DNA from: Kitasatospora sp044457565
Lineage (GTDB): Bacteria; Actinomycetota; Actinomycetes; Streptomycetales; Streptomycetaceae
Direction: 5' to 3'
Assembly (NCBI RefSeq): GCF_044457565.1
Contig: NZ_JBITGZ010000014.1
Coordinates: 1-64,000, forward strand
DNA length: 64,000 bases
Part shown: one piece after another, positions 25,716 through 35,207 of the stretch
Layout of the letters: each line of letters opens with the position of its first letter
Position numbering within the stretch: the first letter of the stretch is position 1
Notes under the pieces: model-generated
Told to the model about the DNA's origin: nothing
Database searches by the model: none
What the model saw: the letters and a program-made list of their open reading frames with translations, nothing else
Position numbers and translations under genes: made by a program

Positions 25716-28700
25716 CCGCGCCGGTGGCGGACAACGGCCCGACGCACCGGTTGCCGCCGGTGGCGGTGGTGGGGATGGCGGTACTGCTGCCCGGCGCCCC
25801 GGACCTGGCGGCGTACTGGCGGAACCTGCTCGGCGGCGTGGACGCGATCACGGACGTCCCCGAGGGGCGCTGGGACGCTGCGTACTACGACCCGGCGGCG
25901 GCCACCGGACCGGCCGCACCGGACCGGCTCTACTGCCGGCGCGGCGGCTTCGTGGACGGGCTGGCCGAGGTGCAGCCGACCCGTTTCGGCATCATGCCGA
26001 GCTCGGTGCCCGGCACCGAGCCCGACCAGCTGATCGCACTCCAGGTGGCCGCCGCCGCCATCGCGGACGCGGGCGGCGAGCACCGGCTGCCCGACCGTGA
26101 CCGGATCGGCGTGGTGCTGGGCCGGGGCGGGTACCTGACGCCGGGGCTGGTCCGGCTCGACCAGCGGGTCCGCAGCGCGCACCAGCTGGTCCGCACCCTC
26201 GGCGAACTCCTCCCCGACCTGACGAGCAGTCAACTCGACCGAGTGCGGGCGGCGTTCACCGACCGGCTGGGCCCGGACCGGCCGGAGTCCGCGATCGGGC
26301 TGGTGCCCAACCTCACCGCCTCCCGGCTGGCCAACCGGCTCGACCTGCGCGGCCCCGCGTACACGGTGGACGCCGCCTGCGCGTCCTCACTGGTCGCCGT
26401 GGACCAGGCGGTCGGCGAGCTGGCGACCGGGCGCTGCGACGTGGTGCTGGCGGGCGGTGTGCACCACTGCCACGACGTCACGCTGTGGAGCGTGTTCGCC
26501 CAGCTGCGGGCGCTCTCCCCCAGCCAGCGGATCCGCCCGTTCCACCGGGGAGCCGACGGCATCCTGATCGGCGAGGGCACCGGCGTGGTGGTGCTCAAGC
26601 GGCTCGACGACGCCGAGCGCGACGGCGACCGGGTGTACGCGGTGATCCGCGGCACCGGCGTGGCCAGCGACGGCCGCACAGCCGGGCCCGCCACGCCCGA
26701 CCCGGCCGGCCAGAGCCGCGCGGTGCGGGCGGCCTGGCGGGCGGCCGGGCTCGACCCGGCGGCGCGCGGGGCGCTCGGCCTGCTGGAGGCGCACGGCACC
26801 GCGACCCCGGCCGGGGACGCGGCCGAACTGGCCACGCTGGCCGAGGTGTTCGGCCCGGTCGGCGCCGGCGAGGAGCGGGCGGTGCTCGGCTCGGTGAAGT
26901 CGATGATCGGCCACACCATGCCGGCCGCCGGCGTGGCCGGGCTGATCAAGGCGGCCCTGGCCGTGCACCACGGCGTCCTGCTGCCGACCCTGCACTGCGA
27001 GGATCCGCACCCGGCGCTGGCCGGCACCCGCTTCCGTACCGTCGCCCGGGCGCAGCCCTGGGAGAGCGCCGGCGGTCTGCCCCGCCGCGCCGGGGTGAAC
27101 GCCTTCGGCTTCGGTGGCATCAACGCGCACGTGGTGCTGGAGCAGGCCCCGGGCCCGGACGGCACCCCCGGCGCCGCCGGGCCGGACGGCCGGCGGGCCG
27201 CCGTGGTCGTCACCGAACCCGAGCGGGTGCTGCGGCTGGCGGCCGACGGGCCGGAGCAGCTTGCGCGGCTGCTGGCCGCCGACGACCGCACCGTCCTGGC
27301 CGCCGCCGCGCCCGAGCGGGGCGGGCCCGCGGCGCGCTGCCGGGTGGCCGTGGTGGACCCCACCGGCAAGCGGCTGGCGCTGGCGCGCCGCGCGGTGGCC
27401 AGGGGCCGGGCCTGGCGCGGGCGCAATGACGTCTGGTTCGCCCCCGAGCCGCTGCTGACCCCGGGCCGGGCGGGAGGCGGGCGGCTGGCGTTCCTCTTCC
27501 CGGGCCTGGAGGGCGAGTTCACCCCCCGGGTGGACGATGTCGCCGACCACTTCGGCCTGCCGCGCCCCGCGCTGGCCGGCGGCGCTCCGGGCTCCGCCGC
27601 CCGGGTGGGCGACATCGGGCGGCACGGCGCCGGCGTGGTCGCCGTCGGGCGGCTGCTCGACACGGCCCTGCGGCACACCGGCGTACGGCCGGACGGCGTC
27701 GCCGGGCACAGTGTCGGCGAGTGGACGGCGATGATCACCGGCGGCCTGTACGCGGGCACCGCCGTGGACGCCTTCCTGGAGTCGTTCGACCCCGACGCGC
27801 TGCACGTCCCCGGGCTCGCCTTCGCCGCGCTGGGCGCTCCGGCCGCCCGGGTCCTGGAGGCGCTCTCGACGGTCGAGGGCATGGACGAGGTGGTGCTGTC
27901 GCACGACAACGCGCCGCAGCAGTCGATCGTCTGCGGGCCCGAGCGGCCCGTCGGGGAGCTGGTGCGGTGGTTCCGCTCGCACGGCGTGCTGGGCCAGGTG
28001 CTGCCCTTCCGCTCCGGCTTCCACACGCCGATGCTCGGCCCGTACCTGGAGCCGATCCGGCGGGCCGCCGAGGGCTTCGAGCTGCACCGCCCCGCCGTAC
28101 CCGTCTGGTCCGGCACCACCGCCTCGCCGTACCCCGGCACCGAGGCGGGCGTGCGGGAGTTGTTCATCCGCCACCTGCTGGAGCCGGTACGGTTCCGGCC
28201 GCTGGTCGAGGCCCTGTACGCGGCGGGGTTCCGGGCGTTCGTCCAGGTGGGTACCGGGCAGCTCGGCTCGCTGGTCGGCGACACGCTGGGCGAGCGGGAC
28301 CACCTGGCGATCGCGGCGAACTCACCGCACCGGGACGGGCTCGCCCAGCTCCGGCGGGTCGCCGCCGCGCTCTGGGCGGACGGCGCGGAGCCCGACGCGG
28401 CGGCGCTGCTGCCGGGCCGTTCCGCGACGCGGGCGGCGGCGGAGGTGGAGGCTGAGGCTGAGGCTCGCGAGCAGGCGCCCGGGCGGGCGCATCCGGCGGT
28501 GCCGCTGGAACTCGGCGGGGCGCTCGTCTCGCTGGACCCGGCCGCCCTCGGCGGGCTCCGCGCGGAACTGACGGCCGGTGACACGCGAGGCGGTCCGCCC
28601 GCCCGTACCCCTGTCCGTACGCCCGGTGGCCCTGGCCTGGCGGCGCTGGCGGCCCGCTTCCCGATGGCGGCCGAGCTCGACGCGCTGCTGCGGGAGACCG

Positions 28701-30541
28701 AGCAGGCCGCGGTGCAACTGATCGGCACCCGGCCGGGCGCCGGGGCACCGACCCCGGCCCCGGCCCTGCCGGCTGCGACCTCGCCGCCGGCCGCCGCGCG
28801 GACCAGCCGGCTGCACGTCTCGCCCGCGGCCATGCCGTACCTGCTCGACCACTGCTTCTTCCGCCAGCGCCCCGGCTGGCCCGACCTCACCGACCGCTGG
28901 CCCGTCGTCCCGGCGACGACGATCGTGCAGCACCTGATGGACGCCGCCGAGCGGGCGGTGCCCGGCCGGGTGACCGCCGAGGTGCACGGGCTGCGGTTCG
29001 GCCGGTGGGTGCCAGCCGCCACCCCGCTGGACGTGGAGATCACCCTCCGGGACGCGGGCCCCGGCCGGCTCGCCGCCGACTTCGGCGGCTACGCGCGCGG
29101 CACCGTCGAGCTGACGGACCGCCGGCCCGCGCCCCCGGCAGCCTGGCGGCCCGACCTCGCGAGCGAGCGCGTGCCCGATCTGACGGCCGCCGGGCTCTAC
29201 GAGCAGCGCTGGATGTTCCACGGCCCGGCGTTCCAGGGCCTGACCGAACTCACCGCGCTGGGCGAGGCCCACGTACGGGGCGTGATCACCGCACCGGCGG
29301 CGCCGGGCGCGCTGCTGGACAACGTCGGCCAGCTGCTCGGCTACTGGATCATGGCGACCCGCACCGAACGGACCGTGGTCTTCCCGGTCGGGATGCGGCG
29401 GATCCGGTTCTTCGGCCCGCCGCCACGGCCGGGCACCGCGCTGGAGTGCCACATCCGCATCACCGGCCTCACCGACACCACGCTGGAGGGCGACGTCCAG
29501 CTGCTGACCGGCTGCCGCGTCTGGGCCCAGGTGGACGGCTGGCAGGACCGCCGCTTCGACAGCCACCCCGACACCCGTCCCGTCGAACGCTTCGTCGACC
29601 GCCACACCCTCTCCACGCCCCAGCCCGGCGGCTGGGTGCTGCTGCACGAACGCTGGCCGGACCTCGCCTCCCGAGACCTGATCATGCGCAACCACCTGGG
29701 CTCCGCCGAGCGGGCCCGGTACGAGCAGCAGCAGCCGCGTGCACGGCGGGGGTGGCTGCTGGGCCGGATCGCGGTGAAGGACGCGGTACGGCACTGGCTC
29801 CGGGAGCACGGCGAGGGGCCGGTGTTCCCCGCCGAGATCGAGGTGTCCAACGAGCCTCCCCCGGCCTCCGGCGAGGGGTACCCCCATGGCCGGCCCAGGG
29901 TCACCGGGCTGCACGGCCGCACACTGCCGGAGCTCGACGTCTCGCTCGCGCACCGGGCCGAGGCGGCGGTCGCGCTGGTCCGGCCGCGCGAGGGCGGCGG
30001 CGGGCCCGGCGCGGTGGGCATCGACCTGGAGGAGGTGACGGACCGTCCGGCGCAGACCCTGCTGGTCGCGCTCGGCCCGGCGGAGCGCGAGCTGCTGGCC
30101 GCCTGCCGCGCCGCCGCCGTGGCGACGCGGGCCGGGGCGGGGGCGCAGGCGGGAGCGGGCCCGGGGGAGGACTCCGAGGCGCTCTGGTTCACCCGGTTCC
30201 GGGCCGCGAAGGAGGCGGCCGCCAAGGCCGAGGGCACCGGGCTGCGGGGCCGCCCGCGCGACTTCGAGGTGATCGCGGCGACCGCGTCCGAGCTGCTGGT
30301 CACCGCCCCGGGGCCGGGCCCGGCCCGCACCCACCGCGTCCGCTGCACCCGGCTCACCTCCCCGCCCGGTCTGCCGGAGCGCAGCTACGTCGCGGCCTGG
30401 ACGACCGCCCGGGACGAGCGCGGCACCGCGGACCCCGGCGAGCACCGCGCCGCGGGCCCGAGCAGGCCCGACCGCGGGTCCGACCGCGGGCACGACACCG
30501 CGAACCCCGGCGAGAACGACGAAGGGACGGCAGCGAAGTGA
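25712..30541 (+). CDS. PUFA-synthase-like megasynthase subunit: KS-AT-DH-PPTase
   Basis: 1609 residues; GTG 25712 overlaps the previous stop (GTGA). KS occupies about 10-465 with Cys223 (VDAACASS), HGTAT and VKSMIGH, all intact. An acyltransferase-like domain has Ser667 in GHSVGEW but a degenerate entry motif (FPGLEGEF instead of GQGS). A double-hotdog dehydratase starts near 1035 with catalytic His1047 in LLDHCFF and DNVGQLLG as the likely Asp region. The last about 240 residues form a Sfp-type phosphopantetheinyl transferase with GIDLEEV (Asp1438) and WFTRFRAAKEA (Lys1500, Glu1501). The enzyme can thus prime its own ACPs. Linkers near 912 are Glu/Ala-rich. Confidence 0.9.
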   Translation: MTAPVADNGPTHRLPPVAVVGMAVLLPGAPDLAAYWRNLLGGVDAITDVPEGRWDAAYYDPAAATGPAAPDRLYCRRGGFVDGLAEVQPTRFGIMPSSVPGTEPDQLIALQVAAAAIADAGGEHRLPDRDRIGVVLGRGGYLTPGLVRLDQRVRSAHQLVRTLGELLPDLTSSQLDRVRAAFTDRLGPDRPESAIGLVPNLTASRLANRLDLRGPAYTVDAACASSLVAVDQAVGELATGRCDVVLAGGVHHCHDVTLWSVFAQLRALSPSQRIRPFHRGADGILIGEGTGVVVLKRLDDAERDGDRVYAVIRGTGVASDGRTAGPATPDPAGQSRAVRAAWRAAGLDPAARGALGLLEAHGTATPAGDAAELATLAEVFGPVGAGEERAVLGSVKSMIGHTMPAAGVAGLIKAALAVHHGVLLPTLHCEDPHPALAGTRFRTVARAQPWESAGGLPRRAGVNAFGFGGINAHVVLEQAPGPDGTPGAAGPDGRRAAVVVTEPERVLRLAADGPEQLARLLAADDRTVLAAAAPERGGPAARCRVAVVDPTGKRLALARRAVARGRAWRGRNDVWFAPEPLLTPGRAGGGRLAFLFPGLEGEFTPRVDDVADHFGLPRPALAGGAPGSAARVGDIGRHGAGVVAVGRLLDTALRHTGVRPDGVAGHSVGEWTAMITGGLYAGTAVDAFLESFDPDALHVPGLAFAALGAPAARVLEALSTVEGMDEVVLSHDNAPQQSIVCGPERPVGELVRWFRSHGVLGQVLPFRSGFHTPMLGPYLEPIRRAAEGFELHRPAVPVWSGTTASPYPGTEAGVRELFIRHLLEPVRFRPLVEALYAAGFRAFVQVGTGQLGSLVGDTLGERDHLAIAANSPHRDGLAQLRRVAAALWADGAEPDAAALLPGRSATRAAAEVEAEAEAREQAPGRAHPAVPLELGGALVSLDPAALGGLRAELTAGDTRGGPPARTPVRTPGGPGLAALAARFPMAAELDALLRETEQAAVQLIGTRPGAGAPTPAPALPAATSPPAAARTSRLHVSPAAMPYLLDHCFFRQRPGWPDLTDRWPVVPATTIVQHLMDAAERAVPGRVTAEVHGLRFGRWVPAATPLDVEITLRDAGPGRLAADFGGYARGTVELTDRRPAPPAAWRPDLASERVPDLTAAGLYEQRWMFHGPAFQGLTELTALGEAHVRGVITAPAAPGALLDNVGQLLGYWIMATRTERTVVFPVGMRRIRFFGPPPRPGTALECHIRITGLTDTTLEGDVQLLTGCRVWAQVDGWQDRRFDSHPDTRPVERFVDRHTLSTPQPGGWVLLHERWPDLASRDLIMRNHLGSAERARYEQQQPRARRGWLLGRIAVKDAVRHWLREHGEGPVFPAEIEVSNEPPPASGEGYPHGRPRVTGLHGRTLPELDVSLAHRAEAAVALVRPREGGGGPGAVGIDLEEVTDRPAQTLLVALGPAERELLAACRAAAVATRAGAGAQAGAGPGEDSEALWFTRFRAAKEAAAKAEGTGLRGRPRDFEVIAATASELLVTAPGPGPARTHRVRCTRLTSPPGLPERSYVAAWTTARDERGTADPGEHRAAGPSRPDRGSDRGHDTANPGENDEGTAAK

Positions 30542-30864
30542 CCACCAGCGAGCAGCCCGTGGACCTGAACCAGCCCACCGAGCAGGAGGTCCTGGCGGCC
30601 ATCTCCGGCATGCTGGCCGGCGTCCTGGAGGAGTACGGCCTGGACGACGCCGAGGTCACCATGGAGTCCCGGTTCACCGAGGACCTCGAACTGGAGAGCA
30701 TCGACCTGGTGACCCTGGCCGGGCAGCTCCAGGAGCGCTGGGGCGAGCGGGTCAACTTCGCCGAGTTCATCGCGGGCATGGAACTCGACGAGATCATCCA
30801 GCTGACGGTCGGCCGGCTGGTGCACTACGTCCTGGACCGGCTCCGCGCACCCGGGCGGAGCTGA
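30538..30864 (+). CDS. free-standing acyl carrier protein
   Basis: 108 residues; GTG 30538 overlaps the previous stop and has AAGGGA upstream. A four-helix carrier domain with the attachment serine Ser54 in DLELESIDLV. The motif differs from the DSIK-type ACP inside the megasynthase, so it may carry a starter, a modified intermediate or the finished chain. The PPTase at the end of the preceding protein would activate it. Confidence 0.9.
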   Translation: MTTSEQPVDLNQPTEQEVLAAISGMLAGVLEEYGLDDAEVTMESRFTEDLELESIDLVTLAGQLQERWGERVNFAEFIAGMELDEIIQLTVGRLVHYVLDRLRAPGRS

Positions 30865-30866
30865 CC

Positions 30867-31739
30867 GTGACCTTCGTCGACCTCGACGGCCTGCGCGTCC
30901 ACGTGCAGCGGCTCGGACCCCGGGACTCGGGCCCGCCCGCCGCCACCGCCGTCCTGCTGCACGGGCTGCTCACCGACAGCCTCGCCAGCTACTACTTCAC
31001 CCTGGCCCCGGCGCTGGCCGCCGCCGGGGTGGAGGTGCTGATGTACGACCACCGCGGCCACGGCCGCTCCGGTCGCCCGCCGAGCGGGTACCGGCTGGAG
31101 CACTTCGTCGACGACCTGGAGGCGCTGCTCGACCGGCTCCGGATGGCCGGCCCGGTCCACCTGCTGGGCAACTCCTTCGGCGGCACGGTGGCGTTCGGCC
31201 TCGCCGCCCGGCGCCCCGAGCAGATCACCGGCATCCTCGCCATCGAGTCCGAGCCGGCCTCCCCGGCGTGGTCCGCCAAGCTGGACGCCATCCTGCGGCG
31301 GGCCCGGACCGAGCTGGTCGACGAGTCCGCGCTGGCCTGGGTCGCGAGCGAGCGCGGCCCGCACACCGCGCGGCTGGCCCGCTCCGCCGGCCGACTGCTG
31401 GCCGACACCTCGCTGGCCGGGGAGATCCCGGCCAGCCGGCTGCCCACCGAGGCGCAGCTGCGCGCGATCCACTGTCCGGTGCTCGCGGTGTACGGCGCAG
31501 AGTCGGACCTCGCCGAGCAGGCGGCCTGGCTGGAGGACCTGCTGCCGGACTGCCGGAGCACCTTCGTACCGGCGCAGCAGCACTCCGTCCTGGTGGAGGC
31601 GCCGGACGTGGTGCGCGCCCTCACGCTGTCCTGGCTGCGGGAGCACGGCGCCGAGCTGCGGCTGCCGCCGGCGGCCGACGACCGGTGGCCCGCGCCGGCC
31701 GACGGGACTGCGGCGCCCGCCGAGGGGTACGTCCGGTGA
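30867..31739 (+). CDS. alpha/beta hydrolase, possible chain-releasing enzyme
   Basis: 290 residues. The oxyanion region is LLHGLLTDS, the nucleophile serine is in GNSFGG, the acid in YGAESDL and the histidine in QQHSVLVE. It starts two bases after the ACP stop. Since neither megasynthase subunit has a thioesterase, this is the best candidate for release or transfer of the acyl chain. It could instead be an editing hydrolase. Confidence 0.82.
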   Translation: MTFVDLDGLRVHVQRLGPRDSGPPAATAVLLHGLLTDSLASYYFTLAPALAAAGVEVLMYDHRGHGRSGRPPSGYRLEHFVDDLEALLDRLRMAGPVHLLGNSFGGTVAFGLAARRPEQITGILAIESEPASPAWSAKLDAILRRARTELVDESALAWVASERGPHTARLARSAGRLLADTSLAGEIPASRLPTEAQLRAIHCPVLAVYGAESDLAEQAAWLEDLLPDCRSTFVPAQQHSVLVEAPDVVRALTLSWLREHGAELRLPPAADDRWPAPADGTAAPAEGYVR

Positions 31740-32980
31740 GCCGGTTCCTGTTCGTCGTCCCGCCGCTGGTCGGCCATGTGAACCCGGCCGTCGGTGTCGC
31801 CGCCGAGCTGGCCGCGCGCGGGCACGCCACCGCCTGGGCGGGGCTGCCGGAGGTGATCCACCCGCTGGCCGGCCTCGGCGCCGAGGTGTTCCCCTGCGCG
31901 GTCGCACCCGGTACGGCGCCAGGCGGCACGCTGCGGGAGCGGCCGCCGCAGACGCGCGGACCCGCGGCGCTGAAGTTCCTCTGGGAGGACTTCATCGTCC
32001 CGCTCGCCGAGGCGATGGCCCCCGGCGTGGCGGCGGCCGTCGAGCGGTTCGGCCCCGACGTCCTGGTGGTGGACCAACAGGCGGTCGCGGGCGCGCTGCT
32101 GGCCGAGCGGCTCGGCCTGCCGTGGGCGACCTCCGCCACCACGTCCGCCGAGTTCACCGGCCCGCTGGACGGCATGCCGCTGGTGGACGCCTGGGTGCGC
32201 GGCCTGATCGCCGACCTGCGCGGGCGCATCGGCACCCCCGGCGGGACGGCGGACCCCCGCTTCTCGCCGCACCTGATCCTCGCCTTCACCACCCCGGAGC
32301 TCACCGGCCCGATCGCGCCGACGGCCGGCCCGATCCGCTTCGTCGGCCCGTCGATCGCGCCCCGCCCGACGCCTGCGCCGTTCCCCTGGGAGTGGCTGGC
32401 CCCCGGGCGTGCGACGGTGCTGGTCACCCTCGGGACGGCCAACGCCGACGCGGGCGCGGCGTTCCTGGCGCAGTGCCAGGAGGCCTTGCGGGCCCGGTCC
32501 GAGCGGCTCCAGGCGGTGATCGTCGACCCGGCGGGCGCGCCCGGGGTGCCGGCGGGCGACCCCGATGTCCTGGTGCTGCCGTCCGTACCGCAGCTGCGCC
32601 TGCTGGCCCGCACCGCCGCCGTGGTCTGCCACGCCGGGCACAACACCGTGTGCGAGGCGCTGTGGCACGGCGTGCCGCTGGTGGTCGCCCCGATCCGCGA
32701 CGACCAGCCGGTGGTGGCCGGCCAGGTGGCGGCGGCCGGCGCCGGCCGGCGGGTGCGGTTCGGCCGCGCCGACGCGGCCCGGCTCGGCCGGGCGGTGGAC
32801 GCGGTGCTGGACGATCCCGCGCACCGGAGCGCGGCCCGCCGGATCGGCGCCTCGTTCCGGGCCGCGGGCGGGGCGGCGGCCGCCGCCGACCACCTGGAAC
32901 GGCTGACCGGCCGGGCCCCGCAGCCGGCGGGCCGCCCCGGGGGCGACGAGCCTACGGAGAGTGAGAGGGAGCGCCGATGA
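31736..32980 (+). CDS. GT1-family (MGT/UGT-like) glycosyltransferase
   Basis: 414 residues; GTG overlaps the hydrolase stop (GTGA). The N-terminal GHVNPAVGVAAELAARGH acceptor-side loop and the C-terminal donor signature HAGHNTVCEALWHGVPLVV followed by DDQPVVAGQ are typical of macrolide/lipid glycosyltransferases with a GT-B fold. Likely glycosylates the polyketide/fatty product; the sugar is unknown, and no sugar-biosynthesis genes are in the operon. Confidence 0.88.
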   Translation: MSRFLFVVPPLVGHVNPAVGVAAELAARGHATAWAGLPEVIHPLAGLGAEVFPCAVAPGTAPGGTLRERPPQTRGPAALKFLWEDFIVPLAEAMAPGVAAAVERFGPDVLVVDQQAVAGALLAERLGLPWATSATTSAEFTGPLDGMPLVDAWVRGLIADLRGRIGTPGGTADPRFSPHLILAFTTPELTGPIAPTAGPIRFVGPSIAPRPTPAPFPWEWLAPGRATVLVTLGTANADAGAAFLAQCQEALRARSERLQAVIVDPAGAPGVPAGDPDVLVLPSVPQLRLLARTAAVVCHAGHNTVCEALWHGVPLVVAPIRDDQPVVAGQVAAAGAGRRVRFGRADAARLGRAVDAVLDDPAHRSAARRIGASFRAAGGAAAAADHLERLTGRAPQPAGRPGGDEPTESERERR

Positions 32981-34167
32981 GCACCACCGAGGCACGCCCG
33001 GCCGAGCGCGGGCGCGCAGGCCGGGCCGGACGGGCCGGACGGATCGCCGCCGTGCGCCCCGGCTACCTGGCGGACCTCGCCCGGGGCACCGACCGGTTCT
33101 TCGAACCGCGCCGCACCGACTGCCCGTGGTGCGGCTCCGCCAGGCTGCGGGAGCGGCTGCGCACCTGCGACCTGCTCCAGCACAAGCCCGGGCGGTTCGT
33201 CCTGGACGAGTGCCGGGACTGCGCGCACGTCTTCCAGAACCCCCGGCTGACCGGAGCGGGCCTGGAATTCTACTACCGCGACTTCTACGACGGCCTGGGC
33301 GAGCAGCGGCTCGGCGGGGTCTTCGGCACCCGTACGACCGTCTACCGCGCCCGCGCCCGCTCGGTGGCGCCGTTCACCTCGTCACCGTCCCGGCCCTCGC
33401 CTGCCTCGCCCGCGCCGGCCGCCGCGCCACCGGCCCGCTGGCTGGACGTCGGCACCGGGCACGGCCACTTCTGCGAGAGCGCCCGCGAGGTCTTCCCGGA
33501 CACCCGCTTCGACGGCCTCGACCTCAGCGCGGGCGTCGAACTGGCCCAGCAGCACGGCCGGCTGGCCCAGGGCTTCCGCGGCTCACTGCCCGAGCTCGCG
33601 CCCTCCCTGGCCGGCCGGTACGACGTGGTGAGCATGTTCCACTACCTGGAGCACAGCACGGACCCCGGGCGGGAGCTCACGGCCGCCCGGCAGGCGCTGC
33701 GCCCCGGCGGGCTGCTGCTGATCGAGGTACCCGACCCGCAGTGCCGGTACGCCCGTCTGCTGGGCCGCTGGTGGCTGCCCTGGCTGCAACCGCAGCACCT
33801 GAACCTGGTGCCGGCCGCCAACCTGCGGCGACGGCTGGGCGAGCTGGGCTTCGAGGTCGTCCTGGAGCAGCACGGCGAGGCGCACGACCCGGTGGACCTG
33901 CTGGCCGCCGGCTGGCTGCTGCTGGACGCGCTCGCGCCGCGCGAGGACGCGCCCTGGCTGCCCGGTACACCGCCCGGCCGGCCCCGCCGCGCGCTGCGCG
34001 CCGCGCTGTTCCTGGCGGCCGCCCCACTGCTGGTGCTCGCCGCGGTGCTGGACCACCTGATCGCCCGGGTGGCCGGCCGTACGGGGCTCGCCAACGCCTA
34101 CCGCCTGCTGGCCCGCCGCTCACCCTCACCTGCCGACGAGGCGTCAGGAGCGGGGCACACCGGCTGA
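32977..34167 (+). CDS. SAM-dependent methyltransferase with N-terminal zinc ribbon
   Basis: 396 residues; ATG overlaps the previous stop (ATGA). An N-terminal CPWCG and later CRDC form a four-cysteine zinc site, as in sugar/polyketide C-methyltransferases. The SAM-binding motif I is LDVGTGHGHF, and LRPGGLLLIEVPDP is the post-motif. The C-terminus has a hydrophobic helix (RAALFLAAAPLLVLAAVLD) that may anchor it to the membrane. Last gene of the operon. The substrate may be the lipid or its sugar. Confidence 0.85.
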   Translation: MSTTEARPAERGRAGRAGRAGRIAAVRPGYLADLARGTDRFFEPRRTDCPWCGSARLRERLRTCDLLQHKPGRFVLDECRDCAHVFQNPRLTGAGLEFYYRDFYDGLGEQRLGGVFGTRTTVYRARARSVAPFTSSPSRPSPASPAPAAAPPARWLDVGTGHGHFCESAREVFPDTRFDGLDLSAGVELAQQHGRLAQGFRGSLPELAPSLAGRYDVVSMFHYLEHSTDPGRELTAARQALRPGGLLLIEVPDPQCRYARLLGRWWLPWLQPQHLNLVPAANLRRRLGELGFEVVLEQHGEAHDPVDLLAAGWLLLDALAPREDAPWLPGTPPGRPRRALRAALFLAAAPLLVLAAVLDHLIARVAGRTGLANAYRLLARRSPSPADEASGAGHTG

Positions 34168-34179
34168 CTCCACCGCGCT

Positions 34180-34205
34180 CGGGCCCACCCGCCCGGGTGG
34201 GCCCG
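34180..34205 (+). terminator. hairpin terminator of the secondary-lipid operon
   Basis: CGGGCCCACCCG and CGGGTGGGCCCG form a near-perfect 11-12-bp stem with a minimal loop, followed by GAAAT. It begins 13 bases after the methyltransferase stop. Confidence 0.85.
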
Positions 34206-34213
34206 GAAATCCA

Positions 34214-34241
34214 GGTGACGGACGGCGGGCGGGCCGTCACC
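34214..34241. repeat. hairpin with GGTGACGG/CCGTCACC arms (copy 1)
   Basis: An 8-bp inverted repeat around a 12-base loop directly after the operon terminator. The same arms recur at 36872-36894, and GTGACGG/CCGTCAC recurs at 40348-40382. Confidence 0.65.
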
Positions 34242-34348
34242 ATTCCCGTGGACGGACCATCGGGGTCGGTGCACGGGAGGCGGAGATCATCGGTACCAGC
34301 GGGGCCGCACGGCAGCGGCCGGGGAACGCGACGGCGGCGCAGGACGGT

Positions 34349-35164
34349 TTGAAGCTGCACCGCCGGGTGCTGCGGCTCGACGGGCGCGCGTACACGGTGC
34401 TGGGGCTGCGGCCCGGCACCGACGCGCGCTTCGCGACCAACCGGTACCACGACACCTGGCACATCCTCTCCGACCGGCCGGGCGCGCAGCTGCTGGGCCG
34501 GCTGCTGTGGGCGATGTCGTACGAGCGGCGGCCCGACACGCTGATCGTCGTCGACCGCCCGTTCATCGACCCGACCCCGTTCGACGGTGAGCGCAGTGAC
34601 CCGTTCGTGCTGATGCCGCGGCACCTGACGCCGCTGAGCGAGGCGGCCGCCCGGGCCCTGCGCCGGGCCCTGCCGCTGAACTCGCCGTCCCAGGGCACGG
34701 TCCGGCTGCGCACCCCGGGGCTGGACCTCGCGCTGGCCGACCCGGAGGGGTGGCAGGAGACCCTCCGGCACGACTACGGGCACGGCGTCGACTTCAGCAG
34801 CCAGGTGACCCGGCGGGGCGGGCTGCTGGTGCTGGCGGCGACGCCGGCGGAGCTGCGCTGCTGGGCGGTGCGGTCGGCGCAGCTGTCCGCCCACAACGCC
34901 TGGGACATGGACTACAGCTACCTCGGTGAGGGCTGCCGGGGGGACGGGGAGGTGCAGATCTTCCGCCGGTACCGGGCGATGGTCTCCAGCGCCGCGGTGG
35001 CCCGGCAGGAGGTGCTGGCCGAGGACAGCGGTCTAGATCTGCCGCAGGCGGTGCGCGAGCGGATCTGGCACCGCTCGGCGCAGATGCGCCGGCGCACCGC
35101 CCGCCCGGCCGGGCGACCGGCCGCCCCAGCCTCGGCCACGGCGTCGGCCGAGGTGGCGCGATGA
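34349..35164 (+). CDS. uncharacterised protein
   Basis: 271 residues, family not recognised. The body is soluble-looking with a conserved-looking core (RYHDTWHILSDRPG, VVDRPFIDPTPFDG, HNAWDMDYSYLGEG) and a basic Ala/Pro/Arg tail. No signal peptide, membrane segment or cofactor motif was seen. The only start codon found is TTG 34349 with AGGA five bases upstream. A GGGAGGCGGAG site further up has no ATG/GTG/TTG in frame. It lies between two terminator-like regions and 43 bases before a zinc-ribbon gene, with which it may form a pair. Confidence 0.6.
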   Translation: MKLHRRVLRLDGRAYTVLGLRPGTDARFATNRYHDTWHILSDRPGAQLLGRLLWAMSYERRPDTLIVVDRPFIDPTPFDGERSDPFVLMPRHLTPLSEAAARALRRALPLNSPSQGTVRLRTPGLDLALADPEGWQETLRHDYGHGVDFSSQVTRRGGLLVLAATPAELRCWAVRSAQLSAHNAWDMDYSYLGEGCRGDGEVQIFRRYRAMVSSAAVARQEVLAEDSGLDLPQAVRERIWHRSAQMRRRTARPAGRPAAPASATASAEVAR

Positions 35165-35207
35165 CGGGCGGAACGCCGGGCCGTAGGTCCGGAAGGACGG
35201 CGTCCGG

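Noticed and set aside
28430..28475. GAGGCT-type repeat in the second megasynthase gene.
   Set aside because: An in-frame Glu/Ala interdomain linker, not a separate element.
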